In this document: positions 6,775-14,522 of the stretch, one piece after another | Layout: every line of letters begins with the position of its first letter | Numbering within the stretch: position 1 is the first letter of the stretch | Source of the DNA: Patescibacteria group bacterium | Lineage (GTDB): Bacteria; Patescibacteriota; WWE3; UBA101185; UBA10185 | DNA: 14,522 nt | Direction: 5' to 3' | Assembly: GCA_022710505.1 (NCBI GenBank) | Contig: JAKLGS010000015.1 | Coordinates: 1 to 14,522, forward strand | Made by a program: the position numbers and the translations under genes | Notes under the pieces: model-generated | What the model was told of the DNA's origin: nothing | Databases searched by the model: none | What the model saw: the letters and a program-made list of their open reading frames with translations, nothing else

Positions 6775-9700
6775 ATGCCAAAACAACAAACTATAACTAA
6801 ATCTTCTCTCATTCCCACGGTGTTGATATCCGGAGGTGCGGGTTTTATTGGATCTCACTTAGCAGAATATCTTCTTCAAAACAAGTCCAGGGTAGTTGTT
6901 TTAGATAATTTTAAAACCGGTAAGGATATACACGTAAAGCATTTGTTATCAGATAAAAATTTTGCTCTTTATGATGTTGATATAAATGAAGGTATTCCTT
7001 CGGAGATTCAAAGTGTTGACTATATTTTTCATTTGGCCGGATTGGAGGAATACTTTTATAGTAAGGATTATTTAAATCTGGAATCTCTTTTTACCAATTC
7101 TTTAGGAACAAAAAATCTTCTAGATCTAGCAAAAAAATCTTCTGCTAAATTTTTACTTGCTTCCACGATAGATATTTATCAAGGAAGGTTGTCCCAAGTC
7201 GATCTTGGAAAATATTTCGGTTCTTCCGGCGGTGAGGAAAATAGGTTTAGTTTGCTCGAGGCAAAAAGATTTGCTGAAGCCGTAGTTTGGGAGTATTTCA
7301 AAAGACATAATTTAGATGCCCGTATTGTAAGACTACCGGAAGTTTACGGTCCAAGAATGGACCTTTCTTCGAGTGGTTTTTTAGGTGGTTATATTAAAAA
7401 TGTATTAGATGGCTCCTCAATTGATATTTACGGTGAAGGCGAGGAAAAAGAATTTTATTTGTATATCTCTGATGTGATTTCAGGGTTAGTTAAGGCTCAG
7501 TTTAGCGAGGGTACTTCAGGAGATATTTACTCACTTGTACCTGAAAACCCCGTTTCATCTTTGGAAACCGCCTATCTAGTAAGAAGCCTGGCGGATTCTA
7601 AGCTTTCAATACAATTTAAAAAGGGTTTGTCTGAAATAAGAGAGCCGTTGAGTATACCCGAGAGTTTTAATGTTAAATCTATTGGATGGAAGCCTAAGGT
7701 TCAACTAAAAGAGGGTGTAATGAAAACACTGGAGTTTTTTGACTATTCTCCGAATACAAATGCTTTTAAGCCGGCAAAATATTTAGAGCAAAAACTTAAA
7801 AAAGTTGAGTCAGTGCCTGAAAGCATAGTTTCTTTACAGGGAGTTAAAATATCAAACCTTCCTAAAAATGATGAGTCCGAAAGATTTTTTAATAATACTT
7901 TTAAAGAGACTGCCGAAAATCAAATTGAACCAAACAATGCTTTGCCTGAGAAAAAAATAAAAAATAAATTTAAATTTTCTTTATTTAATAAGTCTTCAAA
8001 AAAATCAAATATAAAGGATTTTAGTAATAAGGTTAGAACCGACCTAGGTTATTTTAACGCTATATTGGGTATTGTAATCTCGGCGCTTTTGGTTTTTATC
8101 GGAGTTCCCTCTTTGAGCACTTATATTAATATCAAAAAAGGTTACTCCTCTTTAAATAAAGTAAAACAAAATATTATGTCTCTGGACTCTGCTAATTTAA
8201 GCTCAGATACCCTCTCTGCATATAACGGTTTTAAGAACGGAAAATCCTCACTAAAGAGAATTAGATGGGTATTTAAGATTATCGGTAAGGATGAAAATTA
8301 TATAACTTATGACAAGCTTTTAAGCTCGTTAATGTTTTTTTCAAAAGCAGGTAATCTCGGTTCAGATGCTTTGAAACCTGTGGAATCTATGTTGGAGACG
8401 TTGAAGCCGGGAAGTACATTGACTTTGGACGCTACTCTGTTTGATAGGGCAAAGATTGGGATTGTTGGAGCTAGAGATTATATTAGGATGGCTGAAGCTG
8501 ATTTAGTTGGTATTGATAACTCTCTAATTCCTGAAAAATACAAAAATTATCTTGATGAGTATCGAGGAGTACTCAGCCAGTCTCAAGAATTTGCAGATTC
8601 CGCATCTGTTGTTATGAGCGGGCTTCCACAACTTTTAGGTATGGAAGGTGAAAAAAAATACATTATTTGGTTTCAGAATTCCAACGAAATAAGACCAACC
8701 GGTGGATTTATCGGTTCTTACGCTACAGTGAGTATTGATTCGGGAAAGATTAAAAATATACTTATTGATGATATATATAACCCCGATGGTCAGATTGATG
8801 TTAGAAATATTAAAACTACCCCTCCAGACCCGATTAAAAATTATCTTGATGAGGAAGTACTATATCTAAGAAATTCCAATTGGGATCCCGACTTTACCAA
8901 ATCAGCCAAGGTTTTTGATGATATTTACTTTAAAATAACAGGTGAAAGTGTAGATGGTTACATAGCTGTTGATTTGAAGTTTGTCGAGAGTCTTCTTAGA
9001 GTAACAGGGCCGGTATTTTTAGCCTCGTATAACGAAGATATTAATTCAGAAAATCTTGACGAAAGAGCTCAATATTATAGTGGGTTTGATTATAAAGAGG
9101 GTTCGACAGATAAAAAATCCTTTTTGACAATTCTTGGAGGGAAGCTTCTTGAAAAAATATTTTCTTTGAAAAAAGAGGATTTTCCTAAACTTGTAACAGA
9201 GCTGGGGAGGTCGCTTGAAGAGAGACACCTTCAGATTTCTCTTAATAATAATCAAATAAATTCTCTGTTGTCTGGAAATAAGTGGGATGGTAGTTTAGTC
9301 GATACCGAAGGGGATTATCTATATGTGGTTAATGCGAACCTCGGGGGTACCAAATCTAATTATTACGTCGAAAATAAAATGACCTACGAAATTAATTCTA
9401 TGACCAGAGATGGTTTATTAAGAGCAAATTTGTATTTGGATTATAAAAATAATGCTGAAAACGATGCTTGGCCCGGCGGTCCTTATACTGATTATGTTAG
9501 AGTTTTAGTAAAAGACGGTTCTAAGCTGACTGGGGCTAAAATAATTAATAATACAGGTGAGGAAACGGACATATTTAAGGATGTAGTAGTTTCGAAGGTT
9601 GGTGTTTACTCTTCTTTTGAAACTAGTTTCAAGTTGCTTCCAAAAGAATCAATTAGGTTGGTTATTAGTTACGATCTTCCCCAGAAAGCGTCAATAACAA

Positions 9701-9894
9701 AAGAAGGCAGCTCATATAGTTTGTATTGGCAAAAACAGCCTGGAACCGGTAAAGACAATTACTCGTTTATTTTTAACCCTCCTTTTGGTTCAGTCACTCA
9801 AAACTTATCAAATAATTTACAAGTTGATGGTACATCAATAAAATCCTCGGGAATTCTGATAAAAGATATGGAGTACTACATAAGTTTTAAATAA
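6775..9894 (+). CDS. SDR/epimerase-like domain fused to membrane DUF4012 domain
   Basis: A 1039-residue chimera. Residues about 14-325 form an extended SDR (NAD-dependent epimerase/dehydratase) domain. It has G20-x-x-G23-x-x-G26 in ISGGAGFIGSHLAE, D44 in VVVLDNF, and later RLPEVYGPRM and YISDVISGLVKA. The catalytic YxxxK motif is broken: K164 is present in SLLEAKRFAEA, but L160 stands where Tyr should be, while T131 fits the catalytic Ser/Thr. A basic low-complexity linker (about 330-420) leads to a single membrane helix (about 426-447, with LGIVISALLVFIGVP). The large remainder is DUF4012-like, with the hallmark FQNSNEIRPTGGFIGSYA at 633-650 and a beta-rich end. The SDR part should face the cytoplasm and the DUF4012 part the outside. 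The divergent Wzz-like gene suggests envelope polysaccharide work, but the function is not known. The ATG is the only reasonable start before the Rossmann fold. Confidence 0.88.
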   Translation: MPKQQTITKSSLIPTVLISGGAGFIGSHLAEYLLQNKSRVVVLDNFKTGKDIHVKHLLSDKNFALYDVDINEGIPSEIQSVDYIFHLAGLEEYFYSKDYLNLESLFTNSLGTKNLLDLAKKSSAKFLLASTIDIYQGRLSQVDLGKYFGSSGGEENRFSLLEAKRFAEAVVWEYFKRHNLDARIVRLPEVYGPRMDLSSSGFLGGYIKNVLDGSSIDIYGEGEEKEFYLYISDVISGLVKAQFSEGTSGDIYSLVPENPVSSLETAYLVRSLADSKLSIQFKKGLSEIREPLSIPESFNVKSIGWKPKVQLKEGVMKTLEFFDYSPNTNAFKPAKYLEQKLKKVESVPESIVSLQGVKISNLPKNDESERFFNNTFKETAENQIEPNNALPEKKIKNKFKFSLFNKSSKKSNIKDFSNKVRTDLGYFNAILGIVISALLVFIGVPSLSTYINIKKGYSSLNKVKQNIMSLDSANLSSDTLSAYNGFKNGKSSLKRIRWVFKIIGKDENYITYDKLLSSLMFFSKAGNLGSDALKPVESMLETLKPGSTLTLDATLFDRAKIGIVGARDYIRMAEADLVGIDNSLIPEKYKNYLDEYRGVLSQSQEFADSASVVMSGLPQLLGMEGEKKYIIWFQNSNEIRPTGGFIGSYATVSIDSGKIKNILIDDIYNPDGQIDVRNIKTTPPDPIKNYLDEEVLYLRNSNWDPDFTKSAKVFDDIYFKITGESVDGYIAVDLKFVESLLRVTGPVFLASYNEDINSENLDERAQYYSGFDYKEGSTDKKSFLTILGGKLLEKIFSLKKEDFPKLVTELGRSLEERHLQISLNNNQINSLLSGNKWDGSLVDTEGDYLYVVNANLGGTKSNYYVENKMTYEINSMTRDGLLRANLYLDYKNNAENDAWPGGPYTDYVRVLVKDGSKLTGAKIINNTGEETDIFKDVVVSKVGVYSSFETSFKLLPKESIRLVISYDLPQKASITKEGSSYSLYWQKQPGTGKDNYSFIFNPPFGSVTQNLSNNLQVDGTSIKSSGILIKDMEYYISFK

Positions 9895-9901
9895 ATTTTT
9901 A

Positions 9902-9930
9902 TTGCTTAATGTTTTGTTGAGCAATATAAT
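9902..9930 (+). promoter_or_regulatory. Promoter for leaderless mRNA of the PrgI-family gene
   Basis: TTGCTT (9902-9907) and a perfect TATAAT (9925-9930) have the ideal 17-base spacer. Seven bases then lead to the ATG at 9938, so the transcript should begin at or next to the start codon. The arrangement copies that before the Wzz-like gene on the other strand. It also means the secretion module can be transcribed separately from the SDR-DUF4012 gene. Confidence 0.65.
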
Positions 9931-9937
9931 TACCTTA

Positions 9938-11650
9938 ATGGCTTCAGCTTACATGCCCCAATCCAATAGACAACATCCAGTTCCTCAGAATATTATGGAT
10001 GTTGAGTTTAAACTTATAGGTGAGTTGACGATGCGTCAGTTTTCTTATCTATTAGTATTTGGTTTAGCTTCTTACCTAAGTCTGAAAGGAATACCGGGCC
10101 TATTTAGAGTACCCACAGCCTTGTTTTTTGGTTTACTTGCGTTGGGTTTAGCTTTTGTTCCTGTTGGAGAAAGGGGTTTGGACGAGTGGATAGTAAATTT
10201 TTTTAAATCAATTAATTCTCCTACTCAAAGAAAATGGTTGAAAGAGCCTCAATTACCCACGGCGTTTTTGTATGATAACTTGGCTATTGTTCAGCACGAG
10301 ATGATTACACTTGCTCCTACTTCCAGTCGTAGAAAACTTGAAGAGTATTTAAAATTTAAATCTTATGAGAGTGACGAGGATCCCCTCGATATTCCTGAAA
10401 AATCCTATGTTATGAAACTAAAACAAATTTATCAGGATACTTACAGCCCCGAACTTACTGGCGGTGTTGGAGTACTTGTGGACGAGCCTGAAGTATCGGT
10501 AGGTCCGGAAATCCCAAATATCCCGGGTGTTCCTGTTATTCCGGAGGATGCAGAGCCCAAATATAATTTAGAAAATGAAGAACCTAATAAAGAAACAGAT
10601 AAGTTAACTTCGGAATATAAAGCATTTTCTAGTACTGAAGATTTTGGTAAGGAAGTTATAAAAGAAGCTAAGGTAAGCGAAGAGTTTAAAACCGAGCAAA
10701 CACCGCCGGTTCCCCCGATTTTACAAAAATCAAAATTTGTTGATACCGGTGTTAACAGACAAAGGATGAGAAGGGGGAGTGTTTCCGAAAAAACTAGTAT
10801 GCGAAATATTTCTCAACCACCAAGCGAATTGGATATGTATTCATACAGTTCAGTTACACCTGACATGCATTCAGGAAGAAAGTTTACTAATTTGGTACCT
10901 TCAGAAGGTGAGATAGTATTGCCAATCAGGGGTGAGAGAGTGTTGAGTACTTCCGTAGAGCAGTCAATCGATAGCGATATTCAGGAAAAAGCCAGAAAAC
11001 TCGAGGAGCTTTTACAAAAAATTAGTCAGGAGGAGGGCGTGGTAATTAAAAAAACCCCTGTCCAAAAACCTGCCACATCTCCAGTAGATAGGGTAGCAGA
11101 GGAGATGGCTGAGAAACTTAAAAAACAAAATGAAGAACTAAATGTTGAAATTAAAAGATTGAAAGATCAAATACAAATGGGCAAGTCTTCTTCGGTAGAA
11201 ACTAGTGTACAAGAAAACCTTCTTAAAAAACTCGAATCTCAAAAAGGCGATATATCATCCAGTTATTCCGAATTAAGAAAGCAAGTTCAGGACTTGCAAA
11301 TGAAATTGGATGAAAAGGTTAAGGTTTCTACAGGTGAGGAGTTTTTAAATAAGGTTAAAAAGCAGCTTCCGGTTTTGACAGACACACCCAATGTTCTGAC
11401 AGGTGTTGTAAGGGATGCAGAAGGAAAAAATTTAGGTGATACCCTTTTGATAGTAAAGAATAGCAGGGGAGATACTATTAGAGCATTGAAAACTAATTCT
11501 CTGGGTCAATTTGTTGTATCTACGCCCCTTCAGAATGGAACCTATACCGTGGAAGTAAGTCCGGTTAACAAAACTAATTTAACATTTGCTATAATTCCTA
11601 TTGAAGTAAAAGGAGAAGTAATACCTACATTAGATGTGATAGGAAAATAA
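9938..11650 (+). CDS. PrgI-family membrane protein with coiled-coil tail and carboxypeptidase-regulatory-like end
   Basis: A 570-residue protein. Its N-terminus is PrgI-like, a VirB3-type inner-membrane part of type IV secretion: PQNIMDVEFKLIGELTMRQF, helix 1 about 34-50 (FSYLLVFGLASYLSLKG), helix 2 about 57-76 (FFGLLALGLAFVPV), then GLDEWIVNFFKSINSPTQRKW. Family members of this type are normally about 100-150 residues. Here a long tail follows: an acidic Pro-rich disordered region (about 150-380), a coiled coil (about 384-462, EKLKKQNEELNVEIKRLKDQ), and a beta domain (about 484-570). That domain has the pattern TGVVRDAEGKNLGDTLL...TNSLGQFVVSTPLQNGTYTVEV, typical of carboxypeptidase-regulatory-like folds. 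The frame is open from a TTG at 9902, but that TTG is part of the candidate -35 box, so the ATG at 9938 is preferred; the ATG at 9953 is possible. Next gene starts 2 bases after the stop. Confidence 0.85.
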   Translation: MASAYMPQSNRQHPVPQNIMDVEFKLIGELTMRQFSYLLVFGLASYLSLKGIPGLFRVPTALFFGLLALGLAFVPVGERGLDEWIVNFFKSINSPTQRKWLKEPQLPTAFLYDNLAIVQHEMITLAPTSSRRKLEEYLKFKSYESDEDPLDIPEKSYVMKLKQIYQDTYSPELTGGVGVLVDEPEVSVGPEIPNIPGVPVIPEDAEPKYNLENEEPNKETDKLTSEYKAFSSTEDFGKEVIKEAKVSEEFKTEQTPPVPPILQKSKFVDTGVNRQRMRRGSVSEKTSMRNISQPPSELDMYSYSSVTPDMHSGRKFTNLVPSEGEIVLPIRGERVLSTSVEQSIDSDIQEKARKLEELLQKISQEEGVVIKKTPVQKPATSPVDRVAEEMAEKLKKQNEELNVEIKRLKDQIQMGKSSSVETSVQENLLKKLESQKGDISSSYSELRKQVQDLQMKLDEKVKVSTGEEFLNKVKKQLPVLTDTPNVLTGVVRDAEGKNLGDTLLIVKNSRGDTIRALKTNSLGQFVVSTPLQNGTYTVEVSPVNKTNLTFAIIPIEVKGEVIPTLDVIGK

Positions 11651-11652
11651 AT

Positions 11653-12360
11653 ATGTCTGCCCAAGAGATTATATCTACAACTCAAGATCATTTAGACATC
11701 TTTGATATTAAGGATAATTTCGCTGTATTAAAAAACGGAACAGTTTGTGCAGTCATACAAACTACTGCAGTAAATTTTGACCTGCTTTCAGAAATTGAAC
11801 AGGACGCGATAATTGCGGCTTTTTCAATGCTATTAAATTCCATTACATTTCCATTACAAGTAGTCATCAGATCAAGAAAATTGGATATATCAAAATACGT
11901 AGAAAAAGTTAGAAAAGTAGAATCCAAAATAATAGACCCCCTCCTAAAACATCAGGCTGAGTCATACAGAAAATTTGTTCAAGATGTAATTAAGGTTAAT
12001 GAAGTTTTAGATAAGAAATTTTATGTTGTAGTTTCGACAACTAACGTAGTTGTAACTCAAAAAGGAGGCGGTGCTTTTGATTGGATGTTAAAGCTATCTG
12101 GGATGCAAAATAAAAGAGTTGGTGTTGTTAATGTAGAAAAAATATTGCAGGACGGACGTACCCAACTTAGCCCTAGAATTGACCATGTAATTAGAGAATT
12201 TGGAAGAATAGGAATTAAATGCAAACAACTAACCACACAAGAATTAGTGGAACTTTATTTTGATATCTATAACCCAAGTAATATTCACGGTCAGAGAATA
12301 AGAACCAATTTAGATGATTATAAGACTGCCATTGTAAACCCGGCAATCATAGAGGAATAG
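11653..12360 (+). CDS. TraC-like type IV secretion protein
   Basis: This 235-residue soluble protein looks like the CPR TraC-like family, a stand-alone counterpart of the N-terminal domain of VirB4/TraC ATPases. It starts DHLDIFDIKDNFAVLKNGTVCAVIQTTAVNFDLLS, with a strand-rich first half, then ITFPLQVVIRSRKLDISKYV and a helical region around DPLLKHQAESYRKF. It has no Walker A motif and no membrane segment, so it is not itself an ATPase. SD AGGA (11641-11644), inside the end of the preceding gene, lies 8 bases before the ATG. The stop is 3 bases before the next ATG. This packing with PrgI and VirB4 implies it works with them at the inner membrane, probably contacting the ATPase. Family recognition is by overall pattern and gene order. 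Confidence 0.78.
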   Translation: MSAQEIISTTQDHLDIFDIKDNFAVLKNGTVCAVIQTTAVNFDLLSEIEQDAIIAAFSMLLNSITFPLQVVIRSRKLDISKYVEKVRKVESKIIDPLLKHQAESYRKFVQDVIKVNEVLDKKFYVVVSTTNVVVTQKGGGAFDWMLKLSGMQNKRVGVVNVEKILQDGRTQLSPRIDHVIREFGRIGIKCKQLTTQELVELYFDIYNPSNIHGQRIRTNLDDYKTAIVNPAIIEE

Positions 12361-12363
12361 AAT

Positions 12364-14522
12364 ATGGCGTTAAATATTTTTGATTTATTTAAAAAAAGTA
12401 CAAAAAAAACTGTAAGTAACACGGGCGACACGGCTGAGGTGGAGAAAACTCCACCTGAAATATTGGCTGAAGGAATGATGAATGTTAGAGATATAATCGC
12501 TCCTTCGGCTATTGAAGTTGACTTCAATGATATAAGAATCGGCGATATGTATTACAGAACTTTTTTTGTTTCCGGATACCCGAGATTTGTCGGTGCAAAC
12601 TGGCTCTCCCCAGTTATAAATTTTGATCACACTCTTTTGATTTCAATGTTTTATTATCCGGTAAAATCAAAAGTAATTTTAGATGATTTAAGAAAAAAAA
12701 TAACTGAATTGGAAGCAACAACAATGACTAACAGGGAGAAGGGAAAAATTTCTGACCCTGTGGTAGAGGCGGCGCTTGAGGATGCAACTGCCTTACAAGA
12801 ACAGTTAGTCAAGGGAGTTGAAAAGTATTTTCAATTTTCTTTTTACATTACTATTCCGGCATACGAGAAAGAAGAGTTAGATAATGTTAGTTCTAAGCTC
12901 GAATCTCTTCTTGCATCTTTATTGTTGATATCAAAAACTTCTGCCTTGCAAATGGAGGATGCATTTAGATCTTGTATACCTACTGGGATAGACAGATTGA
13001 TGGTTACAAGAAATATGGATACGACAAGTTTAGCAACTACGTTTCCTTTTACGTCATCTGATTTAACTATGGAAGAAGGGATAATGTATGGAATAAATAA
13101 ACATAATGGATCACTAGTAATATTTGACCGTTTCTCGATGGAAAACGCTAATTCAGTTGTATTTGCTAAATCCGGTGCTGGAAAATCTTACTTCGTGAAA
13201 TTGGAGGCTTTAAGACACTTAGTATTTGGTGCCCACGTGATGATAATTGATCCGGAAGAAGAGTACTATAATCTTTGCGAAGTTGTTGGCGGAAATTATA
13301 TTGGTTTTTCGGCTAATTCTAAACATAAAATAAACCCATTTGATCTTTCCGGAATTGCTACTGAAGGGGAGAACGAATTGGGTCAGAAACTTATTTCCTT
13401 GGTAACTTTACTAAAATTAATGATGGGTCAGCTAAATTCAACCGAGGAGGCGATTCTCGACCGAGCTTTAATTGAGACTTACAGAATGAAGGGTATCACC
13501 ACAGATCCTGATACACAAAGTAGTAAAGAACCACCTGTAATGGAGGATTTATACAAGGTTTTATTGGGTGGTAGTGAGCCTGAATCTAAAACTATGGCTG
13601 ATAGATTAGAGAAATTCATTAAAGGTTCGATGGCAGGGATTTTTGATTCGCAGTCAAATATAAATCTGGAAAGTAGTATGACTGTGTTTTCAACTAAGAA
13701 CCTTGAGGATGCATTAAGACCAATTGCTTTTTATATGATATTGGATTTCGTCTGGACTACTATTAGAAGGGATTTAAGGAAAAGAATATTGATAGTAGAG
13801 GAGGCTTGGTATTTAATGCAAAATCCCGATAGTGCAAGATTTATATACGGTATAGCTAAAAGAGCCAGAAAATATTATTTAGGTTTGACTACTATATCTC
13901 AGGATGTAGATGACTTTTTGACATCTGAATATGGGAAAGCTGTAGTTACAAACTCATCTATTCAGATGTTATTTAAACAGCATCCCGCAGCCATAGATAA
14001 AGTTGTTGAAACATTCTATCTTTCTGAAGGAGAGAAAAGATTTTTACTATCAGCGGGTGTTGGGGAGGGTCTGTTTTTCGCTGGATCCAATCACGTAGCT
14101 ATAAAGGTTATGGCTTCGGAATCAGAACATAAGCTTATAACTACAAATCCCGAGGAAGTTTTAAAATTAAAAGAAGAAAGACGACTTGAAGAGAAAAAAG
14201 GACAGTTGGATTTGGCAAGGAAAGAGGAACTTAGAATGGAGTATAAACCTTATAAAGCTCCTGAACCGATGGACAAGTACACAACATTTGATGAATTAGG
14301 GGAAACTAAACAGGAATTTAAACCTATCAAAAATTATGAGAATGAAAATATAAATTCTGAAGTTAATAAAACGGTACCAATTGAAACTAAACCTGTACTG
14401 GAGCCAAAAAGTGATTTAACAATAAAATCCAGAATTGTTGACAAAGTTGTTCCGGAGCCTCAGAAAACTGTTCAGAAACCTATGAATGAGACTAATCTTC
14501 AAAAAGATCAGAAGCCTATTGT
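12364..14522 (+). CDS. virB4: VirB4/TraC-type secretion ATPase, 3' end cut by window
   Basis: I translated the frame by hand: it is open for 719 codons with no stop and continues beyond the window. It powers substrate or pilus movement in type IV secretion-like machines. An N-terminal domain (about 35-230, starting VRDIIAPSAIEVDFNDIRIG) is followed by the RecA-like ATPase: Walker A AKSGAGKS (268-275; K274), D296 in IIDPEEEYYN, a KINPFDL motif, Walker B ILIVEEAW with E479-E480, and a TTISQDVDDFL segment. Walker B has Glu-Glu where many VirB4s have Asp-Glu. From about 596 the protein becomes a charged, Pro/Lys/Glu-rich tail, probably disordered; its end is not seen. SD AGAGGA (12351-12356) lies 7 bases before the ATG, inside the end of the TraC-like gene. 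It is the third gene of the module. Confidence 0.93.
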   Translation, partial: MALNIFDLFKKSTKKTVSNTGDTAEVEKTPPEILAEGMMNVRDIIAPSAIEVDFNDIRIGDMYYRTFFVSGYPRFVGANWLSPVINFDHTLLISMFYYPVKSKVILDDLRKKITELEATTMTNREKGKISDPVVEAALEDATALQEQLVKGVEKYFQFSFYITIPAYEKEELDNVSSKLESLLASLLLISKTSALQMEDAFRSCIPTGIDRLMVTRNMDTTSLATTFPFTSSDLTMEEGIMYGINKHNGSLVIFDRFSMENANSVVFAKSGAGKSYFVKLEALRHLVFGAHVMIIDPEEEYYNLCEVVGGNYIGFSANSKHKINPFDLSGIATEGENELGQKLISLVTLLKLMMGQLNSTEEAILDRALIETYRMKGITTDPDTQSSKEPPVMEDLYKVLLGGSEPESKTMADRLEKFIKGSMAGIFDSQSNINLESSMTVFSTKNLEDALRPIAFYMILDFVWTTIRRDLRKRILIVEEAWYLMQNPDSARFIYGIAKRARKYYLGLTTISQDVDDFLTSEYGKAVVTNSSIQMLFKQHPAAIDKVVETFYLSEGEKRFLLSAGVGEGLFFAGSNHVAIKVMASESEHKLITTNPEEVLKLKEERRLEEKKGQLDLARKEELRMEYKPYKAPEPMDKYTTFDELGETKQEFKPIKNYENENINSEVNKTVPIETKPVLEPKSDLTIKSRIVDKVVPEPQKTVQKPMNETNLQKDQKPI

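Noticed and set aside
9046..9255. Leftward 69-residue frame in the DUF4012 region
   Set aside because: Antisense to a continuous conserved frame, with no ribosome site or recognisable domain.
9902..9937. TTG start of the PrgI-family gene at 9902
   Set aside because: It is a rare start with no ribosome site and is itself the candidate -35 box of the promoter serving the ATG at 9938.
11688..12630. Three leftward frames over the TraC-like and VirB4 genes
   Set aside because: Antisense shadows; the forward frames have SD sites, tight operon spacing and family motifs.

Overview
This window looks like chromosomal DNA of a Patescibacteria/CPR bacterium, with Microgenomates or Katanobacteria as plausible but unproven homes. 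The reasons are the low GC content, standard stop codons, an AlaRS cut down to about 606 residues, a DUF4012 membrane protein, and a PrgI / TraC-like / VirB4 gene run of the kind common in CPR genomes. No rRNA, tRNA, CRISPR array, insertion sequence or phage gene was seen.

Left part (1-4620): a leftward, truncated gene for a membrane-anchored PEGA-repeat protein is divergent from alaS. alaS is followed by a groES-groEL operon with its own candidate promoter. An unusually perfect GC-rich hairpin at 4577-4614, flanked by A and T tracts on both sides, should stop transcription from groEL and also from the leftward operon that converges on it.

Middle part (4624-6774): a tightly packed leftward operon encodes a small Wzz-like polysaccharide chain-length/export protein without a kinase domain, an RNase HI, and a winged-helix nucleotidyltransferase. 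Its first gene appears to be read from a leaderless mRNA.

Right part (6775-14522): all genes run rightward. The first is a 1039-residue chimera. An SDR/epimerase domain that lacks its catalytic Tyr is joined through a basic linker and one membrane helix to a DUF4012 ectodomain. After a short gap with another apparently leaderless promoter comes a three-gene secretion module. It comprises a PrgI-family two-helix membrane protein with a long coiled-coil tail and a carboxypeptidase-regulatory-like C-terminal domain, a stand-alone TraC-like protein, and a VirB4-type ATPase that runs off the window end. The module probably forms the energised core of a type IV secretion-like machine. Its cargo (DNA, protein or pilus subunits) cannot be told from this window.

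Across the window, the first genes of several transcripts have a -10 box directly before the start codon and no good Shine-Dalgarno (SD) site, while genes inside operons carry SD sites, often inside the end of the preceding gene. This mix of leaderless and SD-led translation is one of the clearest signals here.
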